From positions 62,001-126,000 of the forward strand of contig CAIOYD010000020.1 in the NCBI GenBank assembly GCA_903862415.1: a DNA stretch of 64,000 bases, written 5' to 3'. Within the stretch, counting starts at the first letter, position 1, and each line of letters starts with the position of its first letter. The notes under the pieces were generated by a model, which saw only the letters and a program-made list of their open reading frames with translations, had not been told where the DNA came from and searched no databases. The DNA comes from an uncultured Oxalobacteraceae bacterium. GTDB lineage: Bacteria; Pseudomonadota; Gammaproteobacteria; Burkholderiales; Burkholderiaceae_D. Shown in pieces: positions 8,706 through 18,625 of this stretch. A program made the translations under genes and the position numbers.

Positions 8706-11700
8706 TCAGGCCGCCAGTTGATTTTTGCTTTGCACAGCCGCCAGAGCGCGCTGGTATTCGATTGGGAATACCTTAACGAATCTGGCACGGCTGCGGGCCC
8801 AGTCATCGAGCAAATTACGCGCCCGGGTGCTGCCGGTATGTTTGAAGTGGCGCTCAATCAAATTGCGCAAAATAACTTCATCGGCTTCACTCACGCCAGC
8901 GATGCTGTGGAACACGGCATCAGGCTGGGCACGCTGTTCTATGCCAGACAACACCGGTTCCAGATTGACCATCGCCAGATTGCAGCGACTGGAAAAATCA
9001 CCTGATTCATCATACACATACGCCATACCACCAGACATACCGGCGGCAAAATTGCGTCCGGTTGCGCCCAGCACCACCACGGTTCCACCGGTCATGTATT
9101 CACAACCGTGGTCACCGGTACCTTCAACAACGGTGGTCGCACCCGAGTTGCGTACCGCAAAGCGTTCACCGGCCACGCCATTAATAAAGGCTTCACCGGC
9201 AATTGCACCGTACAGCACGGTATTGCCACAGATAATATTATCAACCGCACGCCCCCGGAATTCGGTATTCGGACGCAAAATCACCCGTCCGCCAGACAAC
9301 CCCTTACCGACATAATCATTACCTTCACCCACCAGATCGAGCGTAATCCCCTGCGCCAGAAATGCGGCAAATGATTGGCCGGCTGTGCCCTGCAACTGAA
9401 TATGAATGGTGTCGTCCGGCAAACCGGCATGACCGTATTTTTGCGCCACCAAACCAGAGAGCATGGTGCCTACGGTACGGTTGACGTTTTTCACCGGCGA
9501 AATGAACGAGACTTTTTCACCGCTGTTCAAGGCCATTTGCGCTTGTGCGATCAGTTTATTATCCAGCGCCTTTTCCAAACCGTGATCCTGGAAGCTGACA
9601 TGCTTATTCGGGGTATCGGTTTCCACCAGATGGAAAATACGACCGAAATCCAACCCCTTGGCTTTCCAGTGGGTGATTGCTTTGGATTTATCCAGCAAAT
9701 CCACCCGACCGATCATTTCGTCATAGCTGCGCAAGCCCAGCTGTGCCATGATCTGACGCACTTCTTCGGCCACAAAGAAGAAATAATTCACCACATATTC
9801 CGGCTTGCCGGAAAACTTGGCGCGCAACACCGGATCCTGCGTGGCCACACCGACCGGGCAAGTATTGAGATGGCACTTGCGCATCATGATGCAACCTTCC
9901 ACCACCAGCGGTGCGGTCGCAAAACCGATTTCATCTGCGCCCAGCATGGCGGCAATGGCCACGTCGCGACCGGTTTTCATCTGACCATCGGCCTGCACCC
10001 GCACACGACCACGCAAGCCATTAAGCATCAGGGTTTGCTGGGTTTCGGACAGGCCCAACTCCCACGGTGTTCCGGCGTGTTTAACCGACGACAATGGTGA
10101 AGCACCGGTACCGCCATCATGACCGGCAATCACGATATGATCCGCCTTGGCTTTAGCCACCCCGGTGGCCACCGTGCCGACACCGATTTCGGAGACCAGC
10201 TTGACCGAAATCGAGGCGCGCGGATTAGCATTTTTCAAATCATGGATTAACTGCGCCAGATCTTCAATCGAATAAATATCATGATGCGGCGGCGGTGAAA
10301 TCAACCCCACACCCGGCACCGAAAAACGCAGCCTGGCAATATACTCCGACACCTTGTGTCCGGGCAGCTGGCCACCCTCGCCCGGCTTGGCACCCTGGGC
10401 CATTTTGATCTGGATCTGGTCAGCCGAATTCAGATATTCGGCAGTCACCCCAAACCGTCCGGAAGCGACCTGCTTGATGCGCGAACGCAGCGAGTCACCA
10501 TCGAGTAAAGGAATCTCCACCTTGATTTGTTCAGCACCCAGAATCGACGCCAGCGATTCACCCTGCTTGATCGGGATGCCCTTTAATTCCTGCTGATAAC
10601 GGGCCGGATCTTCACCGCCTTCACCGGTATTCGATTTACCACCGATACGGTTCATGGCCACGGCCAGTGTCGCATGCGCTTCGGTACTGATCGAACCCAG
10701 CGACATCGCGCCCGTCACAAAGCGCTTGACGATTTCTTTGGCCGGCTCCACCTGATCAAGCGGAATCGCCTTCAATGGATCAATTTTGAATTCAAACAAA
10801 CCACGCAAGGTCATATGGCGTTTGGACTGGTCATTGATAATCTGCGCGTATTCTTTATACGTGCTGAAATTATTGCTGCGGGTGGAATGCTGCAGCTTGG
10901 CGATCGCATCCGGAGTCCACATATGTTCTTCACCACGGATACGGAAAGCATATTCACCACCGGCGTCGAGCGCATTGGCGAGCACCGGATCAGCACTGAA
11001 TGCCAGCTTGTGCAGCAACAGCGCCTCTTCGGCGATTTCAAACACACCGATACCTTCAATATTGCTAGCCGTGCCGCGGAAATATTTATCCACCACCGCT
11101 TTGTTCAAACCAATCACTTCGAAAATCTGCGCACCACAATACGACATATAGGTCGAAATGCCCATTTTGGACATGACTTTCATCAAGCCCTTGCCGATCG
11201 CCTTGGTGTAGTTGTAAATTGCTTCTTCCGGCGTCACCTGTAATTCTGCCGCCATGCTTTGCAAGGTTTCCATAGCCAGATACGGATGCACTGCTTCGGC
11301 ACCATAACCGGCCAGCAGGGCGAAATGATGAGTTTCGCGTGCCGAACCGGTATCGACCACCAATCCGGTGGTGGTACGCAAACCACAGCTCACCAGATGC
11401 TGATGCACGGTCGAGGTCGCCAGCAACGCCGGAATGGCAACATGATCCGCACTCAGACGGCGATCAGAAATGACAATAATATTGTGGCCGGATTTAACCG
11501 CATCGACCACTTCGGCGCAGATCGAGGCCAGGCGTGCTTCAATACCTTCCTTGCCCCAGGCTACCGGATAGCAGATATTGAGATCATAGGATTTGAATTT
11601 ACCGCCGGTATGGGCACTGATATTGCGCAGCCGTGCCATGTCGGCAAAGTTCAGCACCGGCTGTGACACTTCCAGACGCATCGGTGGATTGATGTTGTTG

Positions 11701-13352
11701 GTGTCGAGCAGATTCGGTTTTGGGCCGATAAACGACACCAGCGACATCACCATGGCTTCACGGATAGGATCGATCGGCGGGTTAGTGACCTGCGCAAACA
11801 ACTGTTTAAAATAGTTATACAGAATTTTGTGCTTGTTCGACGTCACCGCCAGCGGAGAATCATTGCCCATCGAACCGATGGCTTCTTCACCCGCCTGCGC
11901 CATCGGTGTGAGCAGGAACTTAAGATCTTCCTGTGAATAGCCAAACGCCTGCTGACGATCGAGCAATGCCACATCCGACACCGGCAACACCTGTTCCTGC
12001 TGCAATTGATTGAGCTTGATGCGCACCGAATTAATCCACTGCTTGTACGGCTTGGCATTGGCATAGGTATTTTTGATTTCCTGATCGTCGATAATCCGAC
12101 CGGCATCGAGATCAATCAAAAACATTTTACCCGGCTGCAAACGCCATTTTTTAATGATTTTCGATTCCGGAATCGGCAACACGCCCGACTCTGACGCCAT
12201 CACCACCAGATCATCATCCGTAATAATATAACGTGCCGGACGCAAGCCATTGCGGTCCAGCGTGCCGCCGATCTGACGACCATCGGTAAACGCCATCGCC
12301 GCCGGTCCATCCCACGGCTCCATCATCGCCGCATGGTATTCATAAAAGGCACGACGATTGTCATCCATCATGGCATGGTTTTCCCACGCTTCCGGAATCA
12401 TCATCATCATCGCCTGGGCGATCGGATAACCGGCCATGACCAGCAGTTCCAGCGCATTATCAAAACAGGCGGTATCGGACTGACCTTCAAAAATCAGCGG
12501 ATACAGTTTTTGCAAATCACTGCCCAGCACGGCTGAACTCATCACGCCTTCACGCGCCCGCATCCAGTTGAAGTTACCTTTGACGGTATTGATTTCACCG
12601 TTATGCGCAATCATCCGATATGGATGGGCTAACGGCCATTCCGGGAAGGTATTGGTCGAGAAGCGTTGATGCACCAGTGCCAGCGCAGACACGAAACGCG
12701 CATCCTGCAAATCTTTGTAATACACACCGACCTGCGTGGCCAGCAGCAAGCCTTTATACACGATGGTGCGTGCCGACATCGACGGCACAAAATATTCTTT
12801 ACCATGCATCAGTTTGAGCGCTTCAATCGCATGCACTGCCGATTTGCGGATCACATACAATTTGCGTTCGAGCGCATCGGTGACCATGATGTCCGGACCG
12901 CGACCAATAAAAATCTGCCGGATCACCGGCTCTTTGCCGCGCACGGTAGGCGACATCGGCATATCTTTATCCACCGGCACATCGCGCCAGCCCAACACGA
13001 TTTGTCCTTCAATCCGCACCGAGCGTTCAATTTCCTGCTCACAGGCCAGACGCGAAGCGTGTTCTTTCGGCAAAAACACCATGCCGACGCCATATTCACC
13101 CGGCGGTGGCAGCGTCACCTGTTGTTTGGCCATTTCTTCGCGGAAGAACTGATCCGGCAACTGCAGCAAAATACCGGCTCCGTCACCCATGAGCTCATCG
13201 GCACCGACCGCGCCGCGATGATCCAGATTTTGCAGAATCAACAAACCTTGTTCAACAATCATGTGGCTTTTATTGCCTTTGATATGGGCAACGAAACCAA
13301 CACCACAGGCATCGTGTTCATTTTGGGGATCGTACAGACCTTGCGCTTGCAT
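8706..13352 (-). CDS. gltB: Glutamate synthase large subunit
   Basis: Converts glutamine plus 2-oxoglutarate to two glutamates, the GOGAT half of ammonia assimilation. The product is 1548 residues. From ATG 13352 the protein begins [20 protein letters not shown]; Cys16 should become the N-terminal catalytic cysteine of the glutaminase domain after propeptide removal. Further features are the FMN-binding synthase domain ([17 protein letters not shown]), the 3Fe-4S cysteines in [13 protein letters not shown] and the C-terminal GXGXG beta-helix ([12 protein letters not shown] onward). A frame extending to 13403 lacks conservation, while GGAG precedes ATG 13352. The gene is intact although its partner gltD is interrupted. 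Confidence 0.97.
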   Translation of the reverse strand: MQAQGLYDPQNEHDACGVGFVAHIKGNKSHMIVEQGLLILQNLDHRGAVGADELMGDGAGILLQLPDQFFREEMAKQQVTLPPPGEYGVGMVFLPKEHASRLACEQEIERSVRIEGQIVLGWRDVPVDKDMPMSPTVRGKEPVIRQIFIGRGPDIMVTDALERKLYVIRKSAVHAIEALKLMHGKEYFVPSMSARTIVYKGLLLATQVGVYYKDLQDARFVSALALVHQRFSTNTFPEWPLAHPYRMIAHNGEINTVKGNFNWMRAREGVMSSAVLGSDLQKLYPLIFEGQSDTACFDNALELLVMAGYPIAQAMMMMIPEAWENHAMMDDNRRAFYEYHAAMMEPWDGPAAMAFTDGRQIGGTLDRNGLRPARYIITDDDLVVMASESGVLPIPESKIIKKWRLQPGKMFLIDLDAGRIIDDQEIKNTYANAKPYKQWINSVRIKLNQLQQEQVLPVSDVALLDRQQAFGYSQEDLKFLLTPMAQAGEEAIGSMGNDSPLAVTSNKHKILYNYFKQLFAQVTNPPIDPIREAMVMSLVSFIGPKPNLLDTNNINPPMRLEVSQPVLNFADMARLRNISAHTGGKFKSYDLNICYPVAWGKEGIEARLASICAEVVDAVKSGHNIIVISDRRLSADHVAIPALLATSTVHQHLVSCGLRTTTGLVVDTGSARETHHFALLAGYGAEAVHPYLAMETLQSMAAELQVTPEEAIYNYTKAIGKGLMKVMSKMGISTYMSYCGAQIFEVIGLNKAVVDKYFRGTASNIEGIGVFEIAEEALLLHKLAFSADPVLANALDAGGEYAFRIRGEEHMWTPDAIAKLQHSTRSNNFSTYKEYAQIINDQSKRHMTLRGLFEFKIDPLKAIPLDQVEPAKEIVKRFVTGAMSLGSISTEAHATLAVAMNRIGGKSNTGEGGEDPARYQQELKGIPIKQGESLASILGAEQIKVEIPLLDGDSLRSRIKQVASGRFGVTAEYLNSADQIQIKMAQGAKPGEGGQLPGHKVSEYIARLRFSVPGVGLISPPPHHDIYSIEDLAQLIHDLKNANPRASISVKLVSEIGVGTVATGVAKAKADHIVIAGHDGGTGASPLSSVKHAGTPWELGLSETQQTLMLNGLRGRVRVQADGQMKTGRDVAIAAMLGADEIGFATAPLVVEGCIMMRKCHLNTCPVGVATQDPVLRAKFSGKPEYVVNYFFFVAEEVRQIMAQLGLRSYDEMIGRVDLLDKSKAITHWKAKGLDFGRIFHLVETDTPNKHVSFQDHGLEKALDNKLIAQAQMALNSGEKVSFISPVKNVNRTVGTMLSGLVAQKYGHAGLPDDTIHIQLQGTAGQSFAAFLAQGITLDLVGEGNDYVGKGLSGGRVILRPNTEFRGRAVDNIICGNTVLYGAIAGEAFINGVAGERFAVRNSGATTVVEGTGDHGCEYMTGGTVVVLGATGRNFAAGMSGGMAYVYDESGDFSSRCNLAMVNLEPVLSGIEQRAQPDAVFHSIAGVSEADEVILRNLIERHFKHTGSTRARNLLDDWARSRARFVKVFPIEYQRALAAVQSKNQLAA

Positions 13353-13426
13353 TAGTTTTCTCCACAACAGGGATAGGGGATTCCAGAGAATAATGCACTG
13401 CAATAATTAATTCAACATAATTAAAT

Positions 13427-13484
13427 GGGGTCAGAGACGAATAAAATAAAAATAAATTTGATTTGAATTTTATTGGGGACAGAG
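13427..13484. repeat. Pair of GGGG(T/A)CAGAG boxes upstream of gltB
   Basis: GGGGTCAGAG at 13427-13436 and GGGGACAGAG at 13475-13484 lie in the same orientation, 48 bases apart, in an AT-rich stretch. Similar boxes are often seen beside Y1-type transposase genes, and one lies 0.6 kb away here. Whether they are mobile-element debris or part of the gltB upstream region is not decided. Confidence 0.4.
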
Positions 13485-13569
13485 TAAGTTTAAGTACATT
13501 ACAGCATCTTGCAAATGATTGCCTGCCACCATCGCTGACCGGACATCCGTCAATCCACGTTCTTAAAAA

Positions 13570-13842
13570 TTATGCGGCACTGCCATTACGCAACGGAAAT
13601 TCCACTGCCCCCAGTGCATCATCCATCCACCAGCTTAATTTATCGTCGGGATTGATATGCTTCAAAGCCGTGGCAACTTTACTGAGGCCCTGCAAATTTT
13701 CAACAATAGTGGAATTGCATATTTTGCAATTATTTTGAATTGGAAATGCCTTGAAATGCTCTACAAAGCGTGTGAATTTCTGGTCATACAATGCCTCCTG
13801 TATAAAGGAGAGTAAATAGGGAAACTGTTCAAAAAAATGCAT
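13570..13842 (-). CDS. Hypothetical protein, 90 residues
   Basis: Open frame of 90 residues starting MHFFEQFPYLLSFIQEALYDQ and ending WWMDDALGAVEFPLRNGSAA. I do not recognise the family. It has a CKIC pair at positions ~40-43, no signal peptide and no membrane segment. It begins 14 bases after the stop of a truncated DUF2442 gene on the same strand, so it may have been the second gene of a two-gene unit. No strong ribosome site is visible. Because the surrounding 700 bases hold repeats and gene remnants, the frame could itself be a remnant. Confidence 0.45.
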   Translation of the reverse strand: MHFFEQFPYLLSFIQEALYDQKFTRFVEHFKAFPIQNNCKICNSTIVENLQGLSKVATALKHINPDDKLSWWMDDALGAVEFPLRNGSAA

Positions 13843-13856
13843 CCAGTTGTATGTTA

Positions 13857-14003
13857 TCAGGCTAAAAGCCAGTGACCATGACGCTTAAGTTCGTCGTGCA
13901 TGGCATCTGGCGCTAAATCAAGTTCGCCAGGCCAGGTCACAACACCGTTAACAACCATTACTTGTTGAAAGTTTGACTGTTCATGCAGGTGTGAAAATAC
14001 GCC
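13857..14003 (-). pseudogene. 3' remnant of a DUF2442-type gene
   Basis: The minus strand reads GVFSHLHEQSNFQQVMVVNG, then VVTWPGELDLAPDAMHDELK to a TGA at 13857. This matches the C-terminal half of DUF2442 proteins (pattern F--V---G-V-WP--LDLAPD). No start codon belongs to it: upstream at about 14004 the frame runs into REP-like repeats. DUF2442 genes often pair with DUF4160 genes; no such partner remains. I read it as a gene cut off by insertion or rearrangement at the repeat patch. Confidence 0.65.
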
Positions 14004-14006
14004 ACT

Positions 14007-14066
14007 GGGTTCCCGCCTGAAACCGCGGGAATGACGGAATTTATGAGACCGCGGGAATGACGGAAT
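14007..14066. repeat. REP-like repeat pair beside RAYT gene
   Basis: The 19-base unit beginning ACCGCGGGAATGACG occurs at 14022-14040 and 14048-14066, 26 bases apart. The first copy is preceded by GGTTCCCGCCTGAAACC, which can fold against it (TTCCCGC / GCGGGAA). This is the usual form of REP/BIME elements mobilised in trans by Y1 transposases such as the one encoded at 14129-14818. Confidence 0.7.
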
Positions 14067-14109
14067 ACAGAGAGTTCCAATTACCGTATTCGTTGATTCA
14101 CCGCAGAGT

Positions 14110-14128
14110 GTTGGGCCATCGGCCCAAC
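14110..14128. repeat. Inverted repeat touching the RAYT stop codon
   Basis: GTTGGGCC and GGCCCAAC are exact reverse complements around ATC, directly next to the RAYT stop codon at 14129-14131. It may be a REP hairpin of the type recognised by the encoded transposase, or a terminator stem without a clear T-run. Confidence 0.5.
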
Positions 14129-14818
14129 CTACGCCAACAATTTAGGCCGCCCGCGTTTGAGCGGCAGCACACGCCGTGCGGTCTGTTTTTCCAGCCCCTG
14201 CTTGAAGTCGTTCGACCCCAGCGGCCAACCCTTGAGGCTGGCGGCGGTGAAGCTGGCGATTTCTTTGGGGGTAAGTGCTTGCTCTAGCAAATGCTTATAG
14301 GCTGCCTCACGTTGGAAAGGGGTGTTGCCCAAATTCCAGTACAGCGGATGGTCGCTGACAAGTTCATCGTTGCGGCTGCCGATATGGTGCAGACAACTCG
14401 AATCGGCATACTCCGCCGGTGTTGCCACCAGACCGGCGCGCACCGGATTGGTTTCGATATAGCGGCTGCACAACATGAAATACGCTTCCGATTCCAGCAC
14501 CAGCGACTTGTAGCGTCCCTGCCAGAGCGTACCGGCACGCTGATAGCGCTTATTAAAATACGGGACATAGTGCCGTCCTATCCATTGCATCATCTTGCCC
14601 AGACCGGTTTCGTCGGTCGGGGTGAGCAAAAAATGGAAGTGGGTCGGCATCAATACATAGGCATGGATCGCCACGGCATATTTTTTGGATGCTTCCAACA
14701 TCAGCCGCCGGAACAGGCTGACATCCTCATGCTCAGGAAAAATCAGCCGGTTATCGTGGCCGCGCTGGATAATATGATGCTGGCGATGCGCAATGCTGAG
14801 CCGGGAAAGACGTGCCAT
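14129..14818 (-). mobile_element. REP-associated tyrosine transposase (RAYT, Y1 family)
   Basis: Single-strand DNA nuclease of the HUH Y1 type that processes REP hairpins. The 229 residues hold the HUH pair His60-Phe61-His62 in YVLMPTHFHFLL and the catalytic Tyr120 in the hallmark RYIETNPVRAGLV, plus the WQGRYKS motif. The C-terminal ~60 residues include a basic tail (KRGRPK) after a helical segment. The gene is flanked on its 3' side by REP-like repeats and inverted repeats, the arrangement expected of a resident RAYT rather than a classical insertion sequence with terminal repeats. All catalytic residues are present, so it may be active. Confidence 0.92.
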
Positions 14819-14830
14819 CAGTTAACCAAA

Positions 14831-15553
14831 TCAGGATGCCTGAGCTGGCTTAGGTGCTGCCTTAGGGGCGGTCTTAGTTGCGCCTTTAGTTGCACCCTTA
14901 GTGGCGGCCTTGGTTGCGGCTTTAGGTGCTGCCGCTTTTTTACCGGCCGCGGCAGGTGCTTTGGCTGCGGACCCGGCTGCTTTGGCTGGAGCGGGCTTGG
15001 CCACCGGTGTCGCCAGATCAAAACTGGCAGCACTGTTTTCCAGCGCGGTGCCAAGCGCCTGTTTAAATTGATCCTGCACACCCTGCCACCACACTGCCGA
15101 TTGATGAATCAGGGGCGCGATCGTCTCGGATGCTTCTGGCTGCTCAGCCTCTTTGGCTGGCGCTGGTTCCGCTTCGGCCGAAGCAGGTTTATAACCGGCT
15201 GTAAACGGATTATGATTAGCGCCGGCACTCATGCTTTGCATGGTTTCCGACATGGTGGCGCTGAGCGAATGCAGCGTGGCGATGGTGGCGCGCTGCACTT
15301 CCATGGCCTGCACGGTGCTGCGTAACATCGACATATTCAGGTTTAACCAGGTTTCCACGGTTTTCAAATCCTGTATGCGCTTGTCCAGATCCTCAATGGA
15401 CATCGAGGGCATGGCTGGCATCGCGGGCATGGAGGGCATCCCCGGCATATTTGGCATACCCATACCGGGCACACTCATACCACCCCAGAGTTTTTTAACA
15501 AAATCCAGACTATCTTTAAATGCATCACCTGCGGACGGATTAGTTTGCGACAT
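14831..15553 (-). CDS. phaM: PhaM-type polyhydroxyalkanoate granule regulatory protein
   Basis: In Ralstonia, PhaM activates PHA synthase PhaC and ties PHB granules to the nucleoid. This protein of 240 residues shows the same layout: N-terminal AFKDSLDFVKKLWGG, a Met/Pro-rich stretch (MPNMPGMPSMPAMPAMP), a conserved helical domain (DLDKRIQDLKTVETWLNLNM), and a histone H1-like Lys/Ala tail with repeats of the type KAATKGATK that should bind DNA. I start at ATG 15553 because GGAG lies upstream and the MSQ N-terminus fits; a frame to 15574 exists. It follows a divergent promoter region shared with the DUF3108 gene. Confidence 0.88.
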   Translation of the reverse strand: MSQTNPSAGDAFKDSLDFVKKLWGGMSVPGMGMPNMPGMPSMPAMPAMPSMSIEDLDKRIQDLKTVETWLNLNMSMLRSTVQAMEVQRATIATLHSLSATMSETMQSMSAGANHNPFTAGYKPASAEAEPAPAKEAEQPEASETIAPLIHQSAVWWQGVQDQFKQALGTALENSAASFDLATPVAKPAPAKAAGSAAKAPAAAGKKAAAPKAATKAATKGATKGATKTAPKAAPKPAQAS

Positions 15554-15620
15554 GGCGGCTCCAAAATAAAACAAAGGGATGGAAAACTAGGTTGACTCTC
15601 ACATCTTGCACGTACCTGCC

Positions 15621-15657
15621 ATGCCGGTCAAGCGTGAAGAACAAGCTTTACCGGCAT
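15621..15657. promoter_or_regulatory. Long inverted repeat in the divergent phaM / DUF3108 promoter region
   Basis: ATGCCGGT (15621-15628) pairs exactly with ACCGGCAT (15650-15657), and AAGC/GCTT extend the stem inward. It lies between two divergent genes about 70 bases from each start, so an operator or a REP-like hairpin is more likely than a terminator. Confidence 0.4.
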
Positions 15658-15726
15658 CCATGCCTGCAAAAGGGTTAAAATTGTATACACTGGCACCAGA
15701 CCGACAACCATTTACCCGCATCCATT

Positions 15727-16764
15727 TTGTTTAAACGCCACTTCATCCCGATTTTATTAACCCTGCTGGCGCATTTACTGCTCTTACGCTGGGCTGTCGG
15801 GCCACATACCGCGCTTATCGAGCCGCCGGAAGTGTTTGTTCCGGTGACCCTGACCCAGATACCGGTGCTGACTAAAACCAAAGCCGTGCATCCCAAGAAA
15901 GCCGTTGCACCGGTCAGCAAACCGCCAACCCCGCCCGTGGCAACTAACACCCCAAGCATGAGTCCGCTACCGCAATCCGCCAGCAGCGAAGTCGCCGCCG
16001 TTGTTGCACCACCCGCAACGGCAGTGGTGCCACCGGCAGAACCGGCTCCGATTGCCGAACCCGCTGCGGTCGCCGCAACCGTCCTCACCACCCTGCCACC
16101 GCCCTCGGCCAGTTACCAGCTCGATGTGGTACGCACCGAAGTCAATGTCGCCAACCCGTATTACGGGGCTGGTGAAATCCGCTGGCAACAGGATGGCGCG
16201 AACTACAAGATGCATATCGAAGTCGGCGTCGATCTGTTATTTACCACCATCCGTCTGTACAGCATGGACAGCAGCGGCAGCCTGAGCGACAACGGCATTG
16301 AACCACACACGGTAGTCGAAACACGACGTACCCGCTCAACCACGACTACGCAATTTAATTATGACACGCACAGCTTCAGTTTTTCAGCCAGTCCGATCAC
16401 GCTGCCGATGGCCGCTGGCGCTCAGGACAAAGCCACCGTGCTGATGCAACTGGCCAGCATCGCCAATGCCGACCCGACACAATTTTTTCAGGGTCGGGAA
16501 ATCACCATTCAGGTGGCTGAAGAAAAAGAAGCCAGTCCGTATCAGTTTATTGTGCTCGACCAGGAAACCATCGACACCCGTCTGGGCCACCTGAGCACCT
16601 GGCATGTGGTGCGTCCACCCCGTCCCGGGGTATACTCGTCGCGGCTCGATATCTGGTTCGCCCCGCAGTACAACTGGCTGCCGGTGCAAATCCGCAATAC
16701 CGAAACCAATGGCGCCATCACCACCCAGACAATACGTAAAATTACCGCAGGAATCAAACCATGA
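15727..16764 (+). CDS. DUF3108 domain protein with TonB-like N-terminus
   Basis: Protein of 345 residues with an N-terminal membrane anchor (FIPILLTLLAHLLLLRW), a Pro/Ala-rich periplasmic linker (roughly residues 50-125) and a C-terminal DUF3108 domain, seen in YQLDVVRTEVN, GEIRWQQDGANYKMHIEVG and LDIWFAPQYNWLPVQIRN. The anchor plus proline linker recalls TonB, but the TonB C-terminal domain is replaced by DUF3108, a beta-rich domain of unknown function found in envelope proteins. The only plausible start is TTG at 15727, without a clear ribosome site; no in-frame ATG lies upstream before a stop. It overlaps the next gene by four bases. Confidence 0.8.
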   Translation: MFKRHFIPILLTLLAHLLLLRWAVGPHTALIEPPEVFVPVTLTQIPVLTKTKAVHPKKAVAPVSKPPTPPVATNTPSMSPLPQSASSEVAAVVAPPATAVVPPAEPAPIAEPAAVAATVLTTLPPPSASYQLDVVRTEVNVANPYYGAGEIRWQQDGANYKMHIEVGVDLLFTTIRLYSMDSSGSLSDNGIEPHTVVETRRTRSTTTTQFNYDTHSFSFSASPITLPMAAGAQDKATVLMQLASIANADPTQFFQGREITIQVAEEKEASPYQFIVLDQETIDTRLGHLSTWHVVRPPRPGVYSSRLDIWFAPQYNWLPVQIRNTETNGAITTQTIRKITAGIKP

Positions 16765-17507
16765 GATTGCGCTTATTCATCACCGGGCTGTGTGCCCTGA
16801 TTGTTGCCAGCAGCAGTGCCGCTGGCAATGAACACCCGAGCTTTAATTACCCGACCAGCCCGGCGCCTTCAGCGCAACTGCATTATCAGATTAAAGCCAG
16901 CAAATATGGCATGAATTTAAGCGGTGAAGCCAGCGTCAACTGGAAGCAGGAAGGCAGCAGTTACAGCATCAGCACAGAAACCCGGGCGGCGGTGTTTGGC
17001 AAAATCCTGCAGTCTGACAGTAACGGAAAAATCGATGCCTTCGGCCTGGCACCGGAACAGTATGATGAAAAACCAGCCAACAAGGCGGTCATGCATGCGC
17101 GCTTTGACCGCCAGCTGCATCGCATCAGCTTTTCTGAATCCGCTGACACCTATCCGATCAAAGGCGGCGAGCAGGATCGCAGCAGCGCGGTGTGGCAACT
17201 GGTGGCCATTGCGCGCGCCACACCGGCACAATTCAGCTCTGGCTCAGAATGGCAATTCTTTGTCGCCGGTCGGCACGATGCCGAACGCTGGACCTTCACC
17301 GTGGAAGAGAATGTCACCCTCAACACGGCGCTGGGCAATCTGACTACTGTACATATCGTCAAAGCACCGCCGCCGGATTCCAAAGGACAGCGTCTCGACA
17401 TCTGGCTGGCACCCGGGATGGAATGGTATCCGGTACGGCTCAAATTCAGCGATGCCGATGGCGACACCATCGATCAAACCATCGACCACATCAATTCACC
17501 TTCCTGA
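16761..17507 (+). CDS. Secreted DUF3108 domain protein
   Basis: Protein of 248 residues with a cleavable signal peptide ([22 protein letters not shown]) and one DUF3108 domain, paralogous to the C-terminal half of the preceding protein. Shared features are [41 protein letters not shown] and the ending [18 protein letters not shown]. It is therefore a free periplasmic version of the domain that the upstream gene anchors in the membrane. The ATG overlaps the upstream stop (ATGA), and queC begins 8 bases downstream, so the three genes form one transcription unit. Function unknown. Confidence 0.85.
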   Translation: MRLRLFITGLCALIVASSSAAGNEHPSFNYPTSPAPSAQLHYQIKASKYGMNLSGEASVNWKQEGSSYSISTETRAAVFGKILQSDSNGKIDAFGLAPEQYDEKPANKAVMHARFDRQLHRISFSESADTYPIKGGEQDRSSAVWQLVAIARATPAQFSSGSEWQFFVAGRHDAERWTFTVEENVTLNTALGNLTTVHIVKAPPPDSKGQRLDIWLAPGMEWYPVRLKFSDADGDTIDQTIDHINSPS

Positions 17508-17515
17508 GGATCTTA

Positions 17516-18229
17516 ATGAACGCTTCTGCCTTGGTACTTTTTTCCGGTGGTCAGGATTCCACCACCTGTCTGGCCTGGGCGCTGGAACAGTATGAACGGG
17601 TTGAAACCATCGGTTTCGACTATCGCCAGCGCCACGACATCGAACTCAGCGTACGCCCCACCGTGCGTGAAAAAATCGTCCAGCTGCAACCCCATTGGGC
17701 TAACCGTCTGGGGCCCGATCACATGATCGACCTGTCGCTGCTGGCCGCGATTTCGGAAACTGCGATGACGTCGGACATTGAAATTGTGATGCAGGAAAAT
17801 GGTTTGCCGAATACCTTTGTCCCCGGCCGCAATTTATTGTTTATGACCGTGGCCGCCACGCTGGCCTACCGGCGCGGGCTGGATGTGCTCGTCGGCGGTA
17901 TGTGCGAAACCGACTTTTCCGGTTATCCCGACTGCCGCGACGATACGCTCAAAGCCTTGCAGGTGGCGCTCAACTTAGGCATGAATTCACGCCTCAATCT
18001 GGCCACGCCGTTGATGTGGCTGGATAAATCCCAAACCTGGGAACTGGCACAGCAACTCGGCGGTGAAGCGTTGATTGAGCTCATCCGCAGCGATACCCAC
18101 ACCTGTTATCTGGGACAGCGCGGTCGCAAGCACGACTGGGGCTATGGCTGCGAAACCTGTCCTGCCTGTGTGTTACGCGCCAACGGCTACCGCCAGTTTG
18201 CGACACGCCAGACGACAACACAAAAATGA
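17516..18229 (+). CDS. queC: 7-cyano-7-deazaguanine synthase QueC
   Basis: ATP-dependent enzyme that turns 7-carboxy-7-deazaguanine into preQ0 in queuosine synthesis. The 237-residue product has the PP-loop SGGQDSTTC at the N-terminus, [16 protein letters not shown] and the zinc-binding cysteines in the C-terminal segment (CYLG...[13 protein letters not shown]). I start at ATG 17516 behind TGAGGA; a longer open frame to 17192 is a shadow over the DUF3108 gene. Other queuosine genes are not in the window. Co-transcription with two DUF3108 genes looks incidental. Confidence 0.95.
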   Translation: MNASALVLFSGGQDSTTCLAWALEQYERVETIGFDYRQRHDIELSVRPTVREKIVQLQPHWANRLGPDHMIDLSLLAAISETAMTSDIEIVMQENGLPNTFVPGRNLLFMTVAATLAYRRGLDVLVGGMCETDFSGYPDCRDDTLKALQVALNLGMNSRLNLATPLMWLDKSQTWELAQQLGGEALIELIRSDTHTCYLGQRGRKHDWGYGCETCPACVLRANGYRQFATRQTTTQK

Positions 18230-18252
18230 CACGTTTTACTCAGGCAATGCTA

Positions 18253-18272
18253 GGATACTCCGTACAGTATCC
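18253..18272. promoter_or_regulatory. Candidate operator of the CsoR-family repressor
   Basis: GGATACT and AGTATCC are exact inverted repeats around CCGTAC, 38 bases upstream of the repressor start. CsoR/RcnR/FrmR proteins commonly repress their own genes through inverted repeats of the ATAC-GT-rich type, so autoregulation is likely. This is inference from position and symmetry. Confidence 0.5.
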
Positions 18273-18309
18273 AGACTTCAGTTGACTTTACCAGCTTAAG
18301 GAAGCCGCC

Positions 18310-18621
18310 ATGGCCGATCCCGTCGTGAAAGTTGTCGCTGGCAGCGCATTGACTGCCACCCAGAAAAAAGAGTTGATGCACCGGCTGGCGCGCGTGGAAG
18401 GGCAATTGCGCGGGATTCAAAAGCTCATTGCCCAAGCCGAAGCACCGGCCGACTGCGATGGCATCGCCCAGCAAATGACTGCTGCGCGCAAGGCCATGGA
18501 CCGGTCCTTCATTCTGTTACTCACCAGCTCACTGGTGACACACACTGCTCAGGCGCAAAACGTCGAAGACGCCATGTTGCGCTCACAGCATCTGGCCGCC
18601 CTGCTGGATAAATTTGCCTGA
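18310..18621 (+). CDS. CsoR/RcnR/FrmR (DUF156) family transcriptional repressor
   Basis: All-helical DNA-binding repressor of 103 residues from the family that senses Cu(I), Ni/Co, formaldehyde or sulfane sulfur. The family core RLARVEGQLRGIQKLI is clear. Cys49 matches the conserved first cysteine, but the His and second Cys of the copper CsoR pattern align with Ser and His/Thr in SFILLLTSSLVTHT. The canonical Cu(I) site is therefore absent, and a FrmR-like or other ligand is more probable. No efflux gene or formaldehyde dehydrogenase lies beside it. An inverted repeat upstream suggests autoregulation. Confidence 0.9.
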   Translation: MADPVVKVVAGSALTATQKKELMHRLARVEGQLRGIQKLIAQAEAPADCDGIAQQMTAARKAMDRSFILLLTSSLVTHTAQAQNVEDAMLRSQHLAALLDKFA

Positions 18622-18625
18622 GTTT

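Noticed and set aside
7622-8776. 384-codon open frame on the plus strand opposite gltD
   Set aside because: It lies fully antisense to conserved gltD sequence, has no family features and reflects codon bias of the real gene.
9375-13355. Several long plus-strand frames opposite gltB
   Set aside because: All are antisense to intact gltB, and their compositions (His/Arg/Gln-rich) are typical of shadow frames.
14870-15000. Repeated GCxxCTTTAGxxGC-like units suggesting a repeat array
   Set aside because: They encode the KAATK-type tail of PhaM; spacing is codon-based and no CRISPR-like repeat/spacer pattern exists.
14291-15325. 344-codon plus-strand frame across the RAYT and phaM genes
   Set aside because: It spans two real minus-strand genes; its Cys/Gly-rich part is the complement of the phaM Lys/Ala tail.
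17192-17515. N-terminal extension of QueC
   Set aside because: It overlaps the DUF3108 gene; the PP-loop start and ribosome site place the start at 17516.
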